Positions 12,707 through 26,640 of a stretch of DNA of 64,000 bases are shown here, piece by piece. The notes under the pieces were generated by a model. The model worked only from the letters and a program-made list of their open reading frames with translations. It had not been told where the DNA came from and did no database searches. Numbering within the stretch: position 1 is the first letter of the stretch; each line of letters begins with the position of its first letter. Both the position numbers and the translations under genes were made by a program. Source of the DNA: Dirofilaria immitis (Eukaryota > Nematoda > Chromadorea > Rhabditida > Onchocercidae); the NCBI GenBank assembly GCA_024305405.1, contig JAKNDB010000098.1, positions 4,025,501 through 4,089,500 of the forward strand. Reading direction: 5' to 3'.

Positions 12707-13599
12707 GAAAATATATCTGTTACAAAATCAAAGTTTTTAAATTAACTAATTGATATTGAATATTTAAATGATTATTATAACGATATGATAAATAATTTAG
12801 CAAAATTTATTATATATCTTAAAAATTTTGAGCTGAAAAAAATAAATCGTTTTCTTTGTATTGTTTTGAATTATAATTAGAATTGAAATTTTTTGAATAA
12901 AATACTAAAAATATTTAAATATTAATTTAATTACTTAATAATATTTACAATGCTAAACTTACTATTTTCATTTATTGTTTCAATCGTTTTCAATTCTCAA
13001 TTTTTTTTTTGCTTTAAATGATAAGATAGAAAGAACAGATTATGATAATGGAAAATATATATTTTTATTTAGTCAATTATATGCTTATCAGTTTATTGGT
13101 AATTCAATAATCAAATAATTACATATTTTTATTATATTCTTGATAAATGTGATAACAAATTAATCAACATATTTGTTAAAGAAAAATAAAAAATCATTTG
13201 AAAAGAATGAAGAAATATTTCCAATTGATATTTATATATACAAGCCTAAAAAATAAGCAAATATAAAGGCCTAAAAATAAACATAAAGATGAGGCCAATA
13301 ACCTGAGAAGATGAATAAACATAAGGCCTAAAAGATATATGAGAGAGGAAAACAATCAAATCAATAGATAAGAATGATTAATAATAGTAGTGATGAAATA
13401 CAACCTATCAGTCTATTATCATAAAGTGATAAATAATCAATGAAACTTTGCACATTAAATGTTTATATGAAATCGATAAATAACTCTTTCTAATATTTTG
13501 CAAAAATTTATACTTTAAATATTTGAATTACTTAAAAAAAACTTTAAATAAGAAAAAGAAATAATAAAAATACTTTTTAAAATTTAACATTTGGCATAT
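12707..13599. other. A+T-rich stretch with AGGCCTAAAA words
   Basis: Between 13240 and 13335 the word (a)ggcctaaa appears three times together with agcctaaaaa, at irregular spacing. The rest is featureless. Confidence 0.5.
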
Positions 13600-14190
13600 T
13601 TCACGTATATTTATTCGCGTACACGTACACGTAATGCATGAGATGTATACGTTGACTATGATATATGTATATATCTACGTATACGCCTATATTTGTGTAC
13701 GTATATATAAATATGCATACGTATATGTACATGTAATATTGTATTGCAGGCATATGTATGAATATATTATGCGTGTTGCGTATATATACGCGTACCTGCG
13801 TGTACCTAAATATATATGCATGTATATGACTTCATATGTGCGTATGTAATACGTTTGTTCTGTATATATGTAAATATGCATATTCGGATAATTATGCGTC
13901 ACGTTTTATGCACACGTAGCATGTGTATGTGAGTGCACGTATATGCTTGTGAATACGTATGTGTGTGATTAGATGTACGTCTATGATGTATGTACTTTTA
14001 TATATATGTACATATGCAAATGTATACATAAATACGTGAATAGTAGCATATAGTACGTATAGGTGGATGGGTACGTGTATACACGTGATATATTTATACG
14101 TATATTTGCGTGTAATTTATGTAGATATGTAAATGTATGTGTCCATTTATGTATGTATGTATGTGTGTATGTTTATCATGCATGTATGTA
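13600..14190. repeat. Purine/pyrimidine-alternating ACGT/TATA/CATG-rich tract
   Basis: For nearly 600 bp the sequence is dominated by alternating purine-pyrimidine words: tacgtata, cgcgtaca, tgtgtacg, atatgcat. ACGT and CGTA are far more frequent than elsewhere. No fixed period is obvious, so it looks like a decayed mixture of (TA)(CA)(CG) repeats, ending in a TATG run at 14145-14175. Open frames on both strands here (13634-13849, 13687-13902, 14063-14260) are rich in Tyr, Ile, Val and Met and follow from the alternation. Confidence 0.8.
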
Positions 14191-14296
14191 TATATTTTAT
14201 ATGAAAAATGAGAAAGGATTGAAATATGAAGAGATATTAAGAATTAATGACAATATGTAAGTAAAAGAGAGGTAATAATAATGGAAGAAAGGATGA

Positions 14297-14362
14297 TAAG
14301 CCTAAAAGTCTAGGCTTAAACGTAAGAAGCCTAAATTCTAAGCTTAAGCCTAGGCTTAAAAC
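14297..14362. repeat. Clustered AAGCCTA / TAGGCTT inverted repeats
   Basis: Three aagcct and two aggctt words are packed into 65 bp. The centre is a perfect 16-bp palindrome, ttaagcctaggcttaa (14344-14359). Confidence 0.85.
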
Positions 14363-16727
14363 CATAGTGACGAATCACCGAGGTGATATTCATGAAATGA
14401 ATAAATAACAGAATATGAATAATATAAATAAATCATTTAAAGAATCTAAAGATTCAAGCATTTCTTATATTCAACTTATCAATTGAGAAATAATCCAACT
14501 TATCAATCGGGGAATAATACAAGAAATGATATTTTGGTATCGAATACAAAAAAAAGGAAAAGCGAAATGAAAAATTTATTTCGCATATATTAAAAATGAA
14601 GAATAGGAATTAATGAATAAATGAGAAGGAAAAAGAAAGAAATAATTAAAATTAAAATCGATAAACTTTAATAATTAATTTCTAATTAATAAATAATTTT
14701 CAAATAATACTTATATTATTCGGATAGAAATGTTAGGAAAAAAGTTATCATTTAAAGAAAAGAACTAATTTAAATTCCAATATCAATTTCAAATTTTCTA
14801 AAAAAATTTTCTTTTAATTTAGATTTCTATTTCAAATTTTCACGCAAATAATAACAGTAAATTACAATTATTTTAATGTTAATAATTGTAATTAAAAATT
14901 AATTATTGTAATTAAAAATGAAAAGTTTTATTTCTTTATGGAAAAACAAATTTCAATTTATCAAATTAAAATTAAATTTTAAAAAGAAAAGCAAAGCAAA
15001 AAAATGATTTTTGAATGATTTTTTCTTTTAAAATTTCTCGAAGGCATTTAAAACTTTTCATTTTATTTCAAAAAGAAAAAGAAAGGGAATATTTCATCTG
15101 AAATTTAAACAAAATTCTCGAGGACCATTTGTTGCTTTGAAAAAAAAATTGATCTTAGACTTTTTGGCGAAATTTCTTAAAATGAAGTAAAAAGTATTTT
15201 TCCTTCTTCATTTTTTAAAAGGAAGGAGAAAGAGGAAGAGAGAGAAGAAAAGAACAAATTTAAAAATCCTTGTGAAATGTTTGTTAGAACTTTTAATTAT
15301 CCTTATAACAAGGCTCTTAAAAGAAGAATTTCTTGAGAAAAAGAAAAAAGAACGAATTAGAAGAAGAAAGAGAAAAGAAAAGGAGGAAAAAGAGAGAAAT
15401 TTTAAATAAATATTAATAATAAACTTTTCTTTATGAATTATATTTCTTTTATGATAAATTAAATATTAATAAGAAAGACTGATTTTATCATCTGATATTA
15501 TCATTTAAAAAAAAATACTTTTATCATTTTTTTGTCAATTTATATCTAATAATATTAACATATATGATTATAATAAAATTTTTCTAAATATTATTAATCG
15601 ATTATCAATATAATTAAACAAATTTTAATAGCATATAATTGATAAGAATTATCATCATAATGTGGGTGATAATATGATTTCTAATCTATTTGATGCTATT
15701 TTTAGTTTTATTTGCTGCTATTTATTATTATTATCACTATTATCTGCCAATTATATCAGCATATTTTAATTGCTCTGAATTTGAAAAATCATTAGGAAAA
15801 AGTTTAATTTAATTTAATTAATTGTTCAAATATATCACGCTGATATTTCTTATCAAAAAATATTTTATAATTCTAATTTATTCAAACAAAATACTTTAAT
15901 TTAATTTCATCAAAGAATTTCAAATTAAAAAAAACTATTTAATAAAAAATGCATTTGAATTAATAAATGTAAATTAAAAGATAGAAATAAAATTGCGAAT
16001 AATTTAAATTTTAACTTAAATACTTTTATCAAATTATTAATACAATTCTAATATATTTGCCAATTATTCAATCTTTTTAATTTTTAACCAAATACTCAAT
16101 TTCAGTCTGATAGAATTATGCGTAAAAAATTAATTTTGAAAATTTATTTATAATATTTTAATTTGTAATAATAATTAATTAATGGAAATAATCTTTCATA
16201 GAATTTTCATTATAATTATTAATTTTAATCAAAATATACTTTATATAAAACTTTATGCTTCAAACTTTTCGCAAGAATCATGCGAGAGTGCTGAATAGAT
16301 GAAACGACAAACAAATGAAATAGTCGAGAATGAAATTTGAATATTCTCATCATATCAATCAATCATTGTTTAAAGAAAACAGACGAAAGAAATAAGATAT
16401 ACTTCATCAATTATGAAATGAAATTTAGAAATAATTTTTTGCTTTTTTGATGTATAATTTTATATTTCTTTTTCTTTCTTATCATATTTATCATTGATAT
16501 GAAATATTTATCATTCGTTTTTTGCTTTTTTTTGTTTCTAATGAAAATATTTGAAATAATAAATAAACAATCTCTTTTTTTTCTAAAAAATAAAAGAATT
16601 TTCAAATAATGATATAGAAAAAATTATATATTTTTCTTTTTTTAATTGGCAAAAGTATAAATAATTTGTTGGAAAAAAATTTTATAATTTCATTCATTTC
16701 AAATATATTTTTTCAATTTCAATATAT
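14363..16727. other. A+T-rich non-coding stretch
   Basis: Contains a long purine-rich patch (about 15180-15400, many GAA, AGA and AAAG words). No supported gene. Confidence 0.55.
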
Positions 16728-16798
16728 ATAAATACCTGTGCAAACAATAATTCATATCAATTTACCTGTGCAAGCAATTATTGATATCTAATCATATC
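16728..16798. repeat. Short direct repeat, 2 copies
   Basis: acctgtgcaa(a/g)caa is repeated about 36 bp apart, each time followed by a tatcaat-type word. Confidence 0.75.
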
Positions 16799-16972
16799 AA
16801 ATTATTCTCTTATAAAATTATTAATAAACAAAAAAAAAAGGAAATGGAAAAGAGAAAACGAAGGGAAGGAAATGTTACAAAAAGAAGATTATTTGTTTAT
16901 CTTTTATTCCGCCTTGAGGTTTAAAATGAATCTAAAATTTGTCGTAATTTCATGCAATTTTATTTTTAATAT

Positions 16973-17128
16973 TTATATTATTATTATCATTATTATTATT
17001 ATTATTATCATCATTATTATTATTATTAATATAACTACTACTACTACTATTATTATAACTATTAATACTGCTGCTACTACTACTATTATTATTATTATTA
17101 TTGCTACTATGATCATTATCATTATTTT
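16973..17128. repeat. (TTA/TCA/CTA)n triplet microsatellite
   Basis: Roughly fifty ATT, ATC, ACT and GCT triplets form a degenerate trinucleotide array. The poly-Ile/Thr frame on the plus strand and the poly-Asn/Ser frame on the minus strand are artefacts of it. Confidence 0.95.
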
Positions 17129-20100
17129 GTAGTTTAAAACTCATTAGATGGATATTATGATTATTTGTTGATAGGAAGAGAAATGTATGCTATTAAAGCA
17201 TTTATATAGTTAAGATATACTATGCTGCAAATTATTCTAAAATAAATCATATGATTTTAGCTTTTCTATTATTATCTATAATATCATTGATACAAAATAA
17301 TAATTTCAACTTTCATCCATAAAATATTTAAGCATTTTTAAATCAATTTTATTTGATATTTTCTCATAGATCAGCCCTAAATGATCCAAATTTAAAAATC
17401 AAAAGACCTAAATTAATTCAATGAAAAGTATTATGAATAAGAATAAAATAATCTTAAAATAAATAAATGGAAAAAATAGAAATCGTATAACTATCTTTTA
17501 TCAGTTTTAAACTATTTTACGTATCATGCCATTTACAATTTTCATTTCTAAATTGAAATCCAAACCAACCTGGAAAGGCTATTCATGCAAATTGATCATT
17601 ATCATTTATTCATGCAAATTGATTTATTCATCCATTATTATTACACGATTGTTTCTTCGAGAATGTAATCAACCTTAATAAGTTTAATAATGAAACGAGA
17701 TGAAACTTCAAGCATATCAGTACTAATATTTATGTTAAATTGACCTTTTAATTGACTTGATCTGCAATTATTTCAAAATATAACTTATTTTTACCTTTAA
17801 TAATAACTTGATCGCTTCTGACGCTATCGTTATCTTCACGAACGATCTTCTACAGCTAATTTTACACAAAACACAAAAAAAGTTATTACAGATTATATAG
17901 AGCAAAGGTCATTTTCGAGATTATCTTGCGGCTCGTAATGCTGTTAAACTTGTAATGAAGTGAAAAGCTTTGGATCAAAACCTTTCTTATCTAAAGGATT
18001 ACAAGTTATAACAATGATAATAAATGCAATGTATGTTCAGTGTGTTTTCAATTTTAATTTAATTAATTTTAATTTTATTTGTAAATTTGATTTTTATTGA
18101 AATGAGAAATTTAATAATAATAATATGCTAATAAAAATAAGAATTATTTTTCTTTAAAAACAAACAAAATTTATTAATCAGAATTTAAATAATAAATTTA
18201 ATTAATTCGTTTTTTTTAAAATATAAATTATATGAAAAGAAGAATTGTTGAGCTATTCGAAAATATAAAATTTTTGAAATTTTAAAAACTTTAAATTTAT
18301 TATCTGTAATATTAAATATATATTTGTAATGTTTATTTTAAATAAATAAGTATATTTAAATACGAATCGATTAAATTAATGTATTTTTAAAATTATGCAA
18401 AATAAAAGAAAAAAATTTTAATTTAATAAATATCATAAACGCATTTCATTGACAACATTTTAATTTTATAATTATTATATTAATTTCAAATACGAAAATC
18501 AAATATTAATTTGTTATTTTTATTTAAATATTTCATTGCTTTTTGTTTTTAATGTCTCTTTTAGATTTAATTACGATAAAATAAATTTTTGAAAAAATTG
18601 AAATTACACAATTATATATAAAATAATTCAAAATATATATATATTTTGAATTTTCTTTCTTCTTCATTCTTTTTAAGTTATTAGTATTATATTGTAAGTT
18701 TTTTTAATACTTTTTTGATTGAGTTTGATCGAGAAATTATATTAATTCTTCTTCAAATTATATAATTTTGTATAAAACAAATTCTAAAATTAAATATATT
18801 TGAAAATGATAAAAGAATTTTTTTTGTTCTATGAATGTTATCAAATTCTTATTTTAAATTGTTTCTTCATTAAAAAATTAAAACAAAATTTATTTATTCC
18901 TTTAATTCACTCCATAATTAATAACAATTTTATCAAAATACTTTTAATCAAATATTTGAATCGTTTTACTGAAAATCTCGAGAAATGTATTTTTCCGCAA
19001 TTTTTCAGCAATTACTTTGAATAAGAAAAAAATAGAAAAAGATTTCTATTCAAATGAAATCAATTTTTCGTTTACATATAATTCTGTTAAGTAGTATTCT
19101 ATTTCAAATATTAATCGAAATTAATAATTTAAAATGGTTTAATCAAAGTATTCAATTCTTTTCGATTTATTACCATCTGCCAATGGTTTCCTTTATATTA
19201 AAATTCATATCTAAATTTATAATACTAAAATAAATAAAATTCCATTAATTCATTTCCAATTATATTTTTATTAATTGCAAATAAAATTAGGAGAGAAACT
19301 GATAATTATAGCAATCATTGCATTATTTGCATGAGATTTTTCTGCAAAAATATTTAATTTTTAATTGCTTTTACATATTTTGCATATATTATAAATGATA
19401 ATAATTATCATTTAATTAAATATTCTGATAATTACTGATTTGATTTAATAATATGTTTAGTGGAATTCATTTTTAGAAATAATTTAAATTCAAAATATAT
19501 CATTTGTGATAATAAACTGATAAATTGTATAAATGAATTTTTCATTGAGATATAATTAATCTAAATTCAAAATATATCATTTATTCGCTTTATTAAAAAT
19601 GAATTAACTGATTGACTCAATAAATATATGAAATGAAATAATTCGCTTATGACAAAAAAAAGGCCGATAAAAATTACAACAGCCCATGATGAAAAAATGA
19701 GGCATATGCTATAGCTGTATTAAAAAAACTAAATTTAATAAATAATCAAATAATCGTAAATTAATAATCTATTCTTTGATTTCTTTTATAATTATAGTAT
19801 TTAATTTCTTACAATTTTGTGTGCACCGATAATTTGTTGTTTGATAAAAGTTTATTGGAAAAGAAAATCAAATAAATTGTATATATTATTTCTTATCGTA
19901 AGCTGTTAAATTTTTTTCAGTATTTCAATTCATATATTCTATTCATTTCATTTCATGTCGTAACATATGAATTATAAATTTATTTATAATATATAAATAT
20001 TAATGATTTTCTCTTCTTTTTCGATTCTTCTCTCTTCCTTTGTTAGTTTTATTCATTTTTAAATAATTAATTAATTAATTTTAATTATTTAATTAAAATT

Positions 20101-21439
20101 AATCAAATTTTCGTTATAAATTTAAGTAATACTAAAGGACAAATATTTCTGTCTTATTTACAAATTATATCAAAATTTTCGTATAATTTATAAAATTGGC
20201 TTGATAGATTTATTCTTGTAAATATTTGCAAAATAATTATTGTAACTTATTTTATCACTTCCATTGATAACTTAATGATTATATTACATTTATATAGAAT
20301 TTAATAATTAGATGAGTAAGCTTGGCAAATTTTATCATTAAATTAAAATTTTCTAATCGTTAAATATTCCGGATAATTCCAGGATTAATTATTTATTGAT
20401 TGATAAAAATTATCAATATTTAATGATTACAATGAATGAATTTCGCTAAAAGTACAATTAATTTTCTAATCAATAAAATCCCAGATTATTCTGTGATATG
20501 ATAAATAAATTCCTTTGCATCTTCCCGTGCTATATCAATACTAATTGATAATTTTAATAAATTTCCTAATCAATGATGATCAATGAATTAGTAAAATATA
20601 ATGGTAATAATGAATAGTTTGTCCGATCAAGAATGATCCTAATGATAAATAGCAAGATAAATATGCTCTTAATGATAAATGATATAATGAAGAAATTTTT
20701 TAATCAATAGAAATTTTGAAGTCAAATAATGATGTTATGAATGATTCATTTATGATAAAATGATTGATCTAAAAATAAATTTCAAAGTGTGCAAAAATTC
20801 ATAACATATCTGATTCGTGATAATAAAGATAAGCAGTGATAAATCTAAAAATATGTATATATATATATTTCGAATATATTTTCATATGTTTAAAATAAAA
20901 ATTTATTTATCACTCAAAAGTATGAAAGTTTAAAATTATTTATTCTAAACCTGTCATGATAACTTGACAATTAGCAAAATTGTCCTGTTTTAATCATTCA
21001 AACTATCAATAACATATCATTAAAATGTCATCTGAATGATAGAAAAATGCCATTTAAGCTGATATTGTTCAGGAAGAAATGATATGCTTATTTTCAGTCA
21101 GTAATAATAGATTATCAATATGCAATAAATTGTTCTCTTAGAAATTAATTATTTGATTTAAATTTATTATAATTAATTTCAATTTAGTTATGAAATACTT
21201 TCATTTAAAAAATTTCATTAAATTGATTGTTTTGAGCGATTATTTGAATTATATTATAAAATATGAGAAAAATTAAAAATAATAAAAGTAATTGTATTTA
21301 ATAATTAAATTATATACATTTTATTATTATTAATCAATTTCCAATAAAAATTTAATTATAATTACTAAAATAAATATTTATAATTATTAAATTGGATAAA
21401 GTTAAGATAAAGCTAAACAGATTATTTCAGTTATATCAG
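17129..21439. other. A+T-rich non-coding stretch
   Basis: A G+C-richer island lies at 17800-17990. One plus frame there is open except for a TAG at 17898 and a TGA at 17961, but the peptide is unrecognisable and the run length is within chance. Nothing else stands out. Confidence 0.5.
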
Positions 21440-21540
21440 ACTCCGATGCAAAATTATCATACCCGCGAGATGTATGCAATACATCCCTTCTAAGGCAACC
21501 GATTCAATGTAGCGGGGAAGCGCGTTATTATATTTTTGTG
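21440..21540. other. G+C-richer island, possible structured RNA or exon
   Basis: This is the sharpest G+C rise in the 5' part. It can fold as a closed structure: cccgc (21462-21466) pairs with gcggg (21512-21516), enclosing gatgtat (21469-21475) paired with atacatc (21479-21485) over a 3-nt loop. An ATTTTTG, which resembles an Sm-site core, follows at 21532. The island also lies between an attatttcag acceptor-like word and a GT, and one frame on each strand is open through it. None of the peptides is recognised. RNA gene, exon and chance all remain open. Confidence 0.2.
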
Positions 21541-24214
21541 AATTTTTAATTATTATTTTTGATTTCAAATTTGCGACTGTTTCTAATAAATTGTTTACTT
21601 AAAATTATTCGTTAATTTTTGAAATTACAACTTGCGAGGAGTCAATTTTACAAATTATAAAATAATTTAATTTTATAAATTACAAATTATCTAACTTTTT
21701 CAAACGATATGCTTATTTTATTATATCTGTTAAATATTTAGAGTTAAAAATTGTAAAATGATTAAATTGGAAATTTAAAATATTTACTTGCTTAGACGAT
21801 CAATGATAAGATTATCGAGTCGAGATTGAATCTTAATTGATATATAAAGCCATTATGTTTACTTTTTTTAATCAAAATTAAAAAAATCGATCGAAATATT
21901 TTCGCTTTTTTGATTTAAAATTTTAATTTCGCAAATTTTTCAAAAAATCGATATTAAATGAAATTTCAAATATTTTATGCATAATTGATATATTATTTTT
22001 TTTTCGCTTTCAATCAAAAAATAGTATATTTTATATTCAAATTGGTATTAAATTCGGAAAAAATAATTGTAATAAAATCATTTTGTTTATATTTATTATA
22101 TTATAATTGTAACTATAATAATCATAATTAATAAGCAATTTATATCCTATTACTGAATAGAACTGATAATTTAATTTTAAAATACAATGAAAACATGAAA
22201 AAAATCTTCAAGAAATGCATTGATATGATATCATTAAGTTACTAAAAGAGAAGTTTTAAACTTTTTGAAATTACTATAAAGCGACTTCTTGGCACCAAAG
22301 AGAAAAATAAAGCTATTTCCGATATTAATAAATGTTTTCGGATTATCAGAACGAAAATTGATATATCTGTAAACTTATCAGTTGCCAACCTTTTTATGCA
22401 CTTCTTTTTTTGATCAAAAAGTTTTATTGCTTTTATTTTTTATTAAGAAAAGTAATAACCATATATCACCTTCTCCTATCAATTTCATACATTTATTGTC
22501 AGTGATAACATTTTGATAATGATTTTTGTCTAATCGTAGCTTATCATAAGTTTATTTAACATGATAATTTTAATCTAATTGAAGGATAATTTAATAATTT
22601 TTCCTCAACTTTACCTTACTTTTAATTTATCGATTTGTCGATTGAGTTTGTCTAATTAATTAATCATAATTTATCATTTTTAATTTTTCAACTTTTTCTA
22701 ACTTTATTTAGCTTAATAAGTTTCTGAAAACAATTAATTAATTGACTATTATCACTAGATAAGAGGAGCAGAAGATTAGAAAAATGCTAGAATGCTAATG
22801 CTAATTCATTAAGATCACTTCTAAATATTTTAACGAATAATCATATTATTACAACATTTAGACTTTTTTTTGCTATAGCAATTAGGCCATTAGCTATTGT
22901 AATAATGTTCAATCGATTAAATTTATTGATACATCTATGATAATACTCAAATTTATTTAAATATATGATGATTAATTACTTCTTGCTATTTTTTTCGTTA
23001 TGAAATTCTTAATGAATTAGCATTTTTTTCTCTAACAATATGGCTAATTTCGTCTTTTATTTTTTAAATCATTTGGTAAAACATTTATTTCATCATTATT
23101 GTTAAAATAAATAATAAGCAAATAAGTGCTGCGCAAATAAAATCTATTCAAAAGTTCAACTATTAATTAATGGTAATTATTATTGCTAGAATAAATAGTA
23201 GGAAAATATGTATTGTGTAAATAAAATCTATTGTAAAAGCGAAAACTGATTGGTGGATATGTTTAACTATTAATTAATTTTAGTTGATAAGGAATGATAA
23301 GTAAGTAGTATCATATATTTGATGATAATGACAGCTTTCTCTTTCACCTTTTTTTTTTGCATAATCATAATATGATTGATGATGAAAATGAGCCAAGATA
23401 ACTAGGTAAGCCAATAAATTGATATAAATAATAAATAAATGAATAGTTAATTAGTAATCAAAAAAGTCAATGAATATATAATTAAGTAATAAATTATATA
23501 AGAAATAATAAATTTCATTTTCTATTTCAAAAATATTATTTATCAAATTTTATAAAAGAAAAATTTATTATTTACAAATTTATAATTGCTAATATTTAAT
23601 TAATAATTAATTTTTCTATTGAATTCTTTCGAATTAAAATTATATGCAAAAAAATTAATTTATTCTAAAAATTTGCCTATTTAAAACATTTAACCAAATA
23701 CTAATAATCGAAATTAAATTTGTTTTCTTTTCAAATTAAATAATATTAAGTTCAAATTTTGATTAAAAATTTTAATTTAAAACAAAAGTACAGTAAATGT
23801 AGAATATCATTTCGTCAATCATTTTCTATAAAATCATAAAAAGAATAAATAATAGTAATTCAAATTAGAAATGGAATAGAAATTAATAAAATGCGAAAAA
23901 ATATTTGTTGAAAATGTCGCATAATTAAGCTGCGACAATTCTGCGATATGAAAAATATATAAATACACATTATATTATATGCTATCGTTATTGCTAATAA
24001 TAGTATTAAAAGACGAAGAATGAATAAATGAATATCAAATGCTGATAAATAATTATATGATAAGAGAAGATAAGATGATCATTTGAGAATTAAAAATGAT
24101 ATGACAATGAAGAGAAAAATAAAAATTAAATTAAAAATGGAATATCACTTTTGCTAATAATGATAGCATTTTATAATATTACTAACTGTACTACTAATAA
24201 CTTTTTATCGACTA
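21541..24214. other. A+T-rich non-coding stretch
   Basis: A G+C-richer patch at 22265-22400 is open in one frame on each strand, but without family similarity it is not called. The remainder is featureless. Confidence 0.5.
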
Positions 24215-24390
24215 AAAAATTAGTAAAGTTTCTTTTTAAAACTTTCGAGAACGGAATTGAGTAAATCATCCGAAAGCACCAAGTGATACGTAAAATTATT
24301 TTTAAGGTTTTCCAAAACGGAATCGAATAAATCATCCGGAAGTTGAAAATGATAGATGAAATTCTACTCAAAATTTTTTCTAAAATAGAA
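24215..24390. repeat. Diverged tandem repeat, about 3 copies of 60-70 bp
   Basis: The pattern (a)aacggaat(t/c)ga(g/a)taaatcatccg(a/g)aag recurs twice, with a weaker third copy built around aaaatagaat. A minus-strand frame (24171-24416) shows the duplication as a repeated FRMIYSIPF peptide. It has no other protein-like property. Confidence 0.7.
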
Positions 24391-26554
24391 TTTTTAAAAT
24401 TGTTCACTTCCATCAATGAGTTATTTTCATTTTGTTATTACAATCTTTTTTTAAAACTAAAATTAATAATTATATTATTAGAAATTTTTAGTTTCAAATT
24501 CAAAAATTATTTATTAACATTTAATAAATTTGAATTTCGATAAGTCTATCGAAATATTATAAGTTATATAATAAAATTTTATTTATTTATTTATTATTAA
24601 TATTTCATTTCCTTTGCTAAATTAACTTTTAATTAATAAATTAAAAATATTTCTTTTCAAATAAAAGTATACGAAATATTACAAATGGAAGAGATAGAGA
24701 AAACAATTGACACATATTACTGTAATTAAGAGGTGTTACTGTATTTATTAACAATACAGTAATGTATTAAATATTAAAAAATTTAAATTTCTGGAATTAA
24801 AAATATTTTCCGAAATAATTTGTTTTTTAATAATTTGCAAAATTTTTTTATTAATTTCTTTTGCTAAAGTTGCCAAGCTTTTTTCTAAAAAGTAATTTTA
24901 AGTGCAAAATAATTTTTTTAAATTTCTTCTAAATTATTAATTCAAAATTGTTCGATTCAAGAACAATGGATTCTGTTCGTGAAAATATTTCTTAAATTTA
25001 TAATTTTATTTGTAACTAAATATTTGATAAATGTTAACAATTATCAGAACTTTCATTTTAAAATAATCACTTGCTATCTTTTATCATCTTTTATCGATAA
25101 TTTAATTCCATATTAATTTAATTAAAATTTTGCATAAATTTCATATAATTTTAAGACATTCGCTTTTTGTCTTTATTAATAATTAATAGTTTTAAATCAA
25201 TTATTGTTATTATTATGTAATGTAATTTTTGAATATTTTTAGAATTTTGCTTATTGTTTGATATAAATGATAATGTAATCAATCCGATAATAACTTCTGA
25301 TAACGATCGAATTTAATTGCTTATTTACTGCATAAATGTGCTTATTGTTTTCATTACTTTTAAATTTAGAATTTTCATTTGAAATTAAATTATCAATCAA
25401 ATATTTCATCTGTTGTATGACATTTTGGAAATATTTAATTTATTTATTCTAATTGCTATGCAAATAAGCTAATTGTTAAATGCCAAGAATCCTTTTATTT
25501 TACTTCATTTGCTATACAAATAACTGATTTTATCATTCTTGGCTTATTTTATATTATTTGCTATTTGATTACTAGGCAATCAATTGCAATTGTTACAATA
25601 AATTGCTTCGATAAACGACAAAAATTATTAAAATCATTTATATCGAAGAAAGAAAAATGATAGTCTTATTTGATTGGTAAATTTATTATTGTTGTTGATA
25701 AATTAATAAGATGACAACAAGATTTTATTTACGAATACATGCTATCATGATAAATCATCAATGAATATCATGTCTATCATGATAAATTAGCAACTTAATA
25801 GTAAATGCAAAGATATGAGGAATAAAGGCATTTTTTTTTTTTTAATCAAGTAACTATCAATTTATCATTCATAGGATGTTGGCCAAATAAGGATAAGGCA
25901 AAAAGAAACGGTAGCTATTTTGTCGCTTGGCTCATTTACGCTTCTATTTATATCGATATTTTCATCAATTTTTTTAGCCCTATCTCAATTCGTTTTTTTG
26001 TTATTAGCCTTAGACAATTTAATATACTCTAAATAGCCCAGTGAAGCAAATAGGAAATGTTTTGGCTTATTTGATTCATTATCGCTATCTTGATAAAAGT
26101 CTAAACATTTGGGATCATTCTCGATATTCATTTCTAACGCATTATTATATCAATACATTTTTCAATAAATTTCTTTCAGAATTTTTTTAAATTAAATGTC
26201 AAAATTTCTATCGTAAACTATCAAAATCTTTTTATGATTAATTGATAATAATAGAATATATGAAATTTTAATTTAAATAAAAATATTTTCTTCTTATTTT
26301 AATTCGATACATATATATTAATTTAATATTTGATTTCTGATTTTAAAATTAAATAAATTAAAATATCTGAATTATTTTTCCTGAAAGAATATAAATACAT
26401 ATTGAAAGAATTGATAACATAATTAAATATATGTTTATCTATATATATTTACATGCACTAATTATTATTTAAGTGATAATATAAAATTAAATGATAATTT
26501 AACGAACAACTGAAAAAGTTAAAACAAACTTAAATATTTTAAATAACTAACTGA
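24391..26554. other. A+T-rich non-coding stretch
   Basis: A hairpin ttactgtatt / aatacagtaa with a 7-nt loop lies near 24738-24764. Between 25870 and 26070 the words ttggcc, agccct, agcctt, agccca and ggctta cluster. No gene is supported. Confidence 0.5.
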
Positions 26555-26640
26555 AGGAAATGATAATAATTGGAAATGATGATAAGGAATTGATAATAAT
26601 TGGAAATGACAATAAGGAAATGATAATAATTGGAAATAAT
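26555..26640. repeat. 27-30 bp tandem repeat, 3 copies
   Basis: gataataattggaaatgat(g/a)a is repeated three times. Two copies of gcattttt(t)(t/c)gttaaattt follow at about 26715-26755. Confidence 0.85.

Noticed and set aside
16872..17144. Poly-Ile/Thr and poly-Asn/Ser frames
   Set aside because: Direct translations of an ATT/ACT triplet array.
17784..18011. Frame with 38, 20 and 15 open codons separated by a TAG and a TGA, suggesting a pseudogene
   Set aside because: At this composition about one codon in ten is a stop, but local G+C is raised and six frames were inspected; the peptide matches nothing I recognise and the minus strand looks equally open.
22245..22410. 55-codon plus frame and a similar minus frame in a G+C-richer patch
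   Set aside because: Both strands look equally protein-like, so strand cannot be chosen; open runs of 40-55 codons are expected many times by chance in 64 kb.
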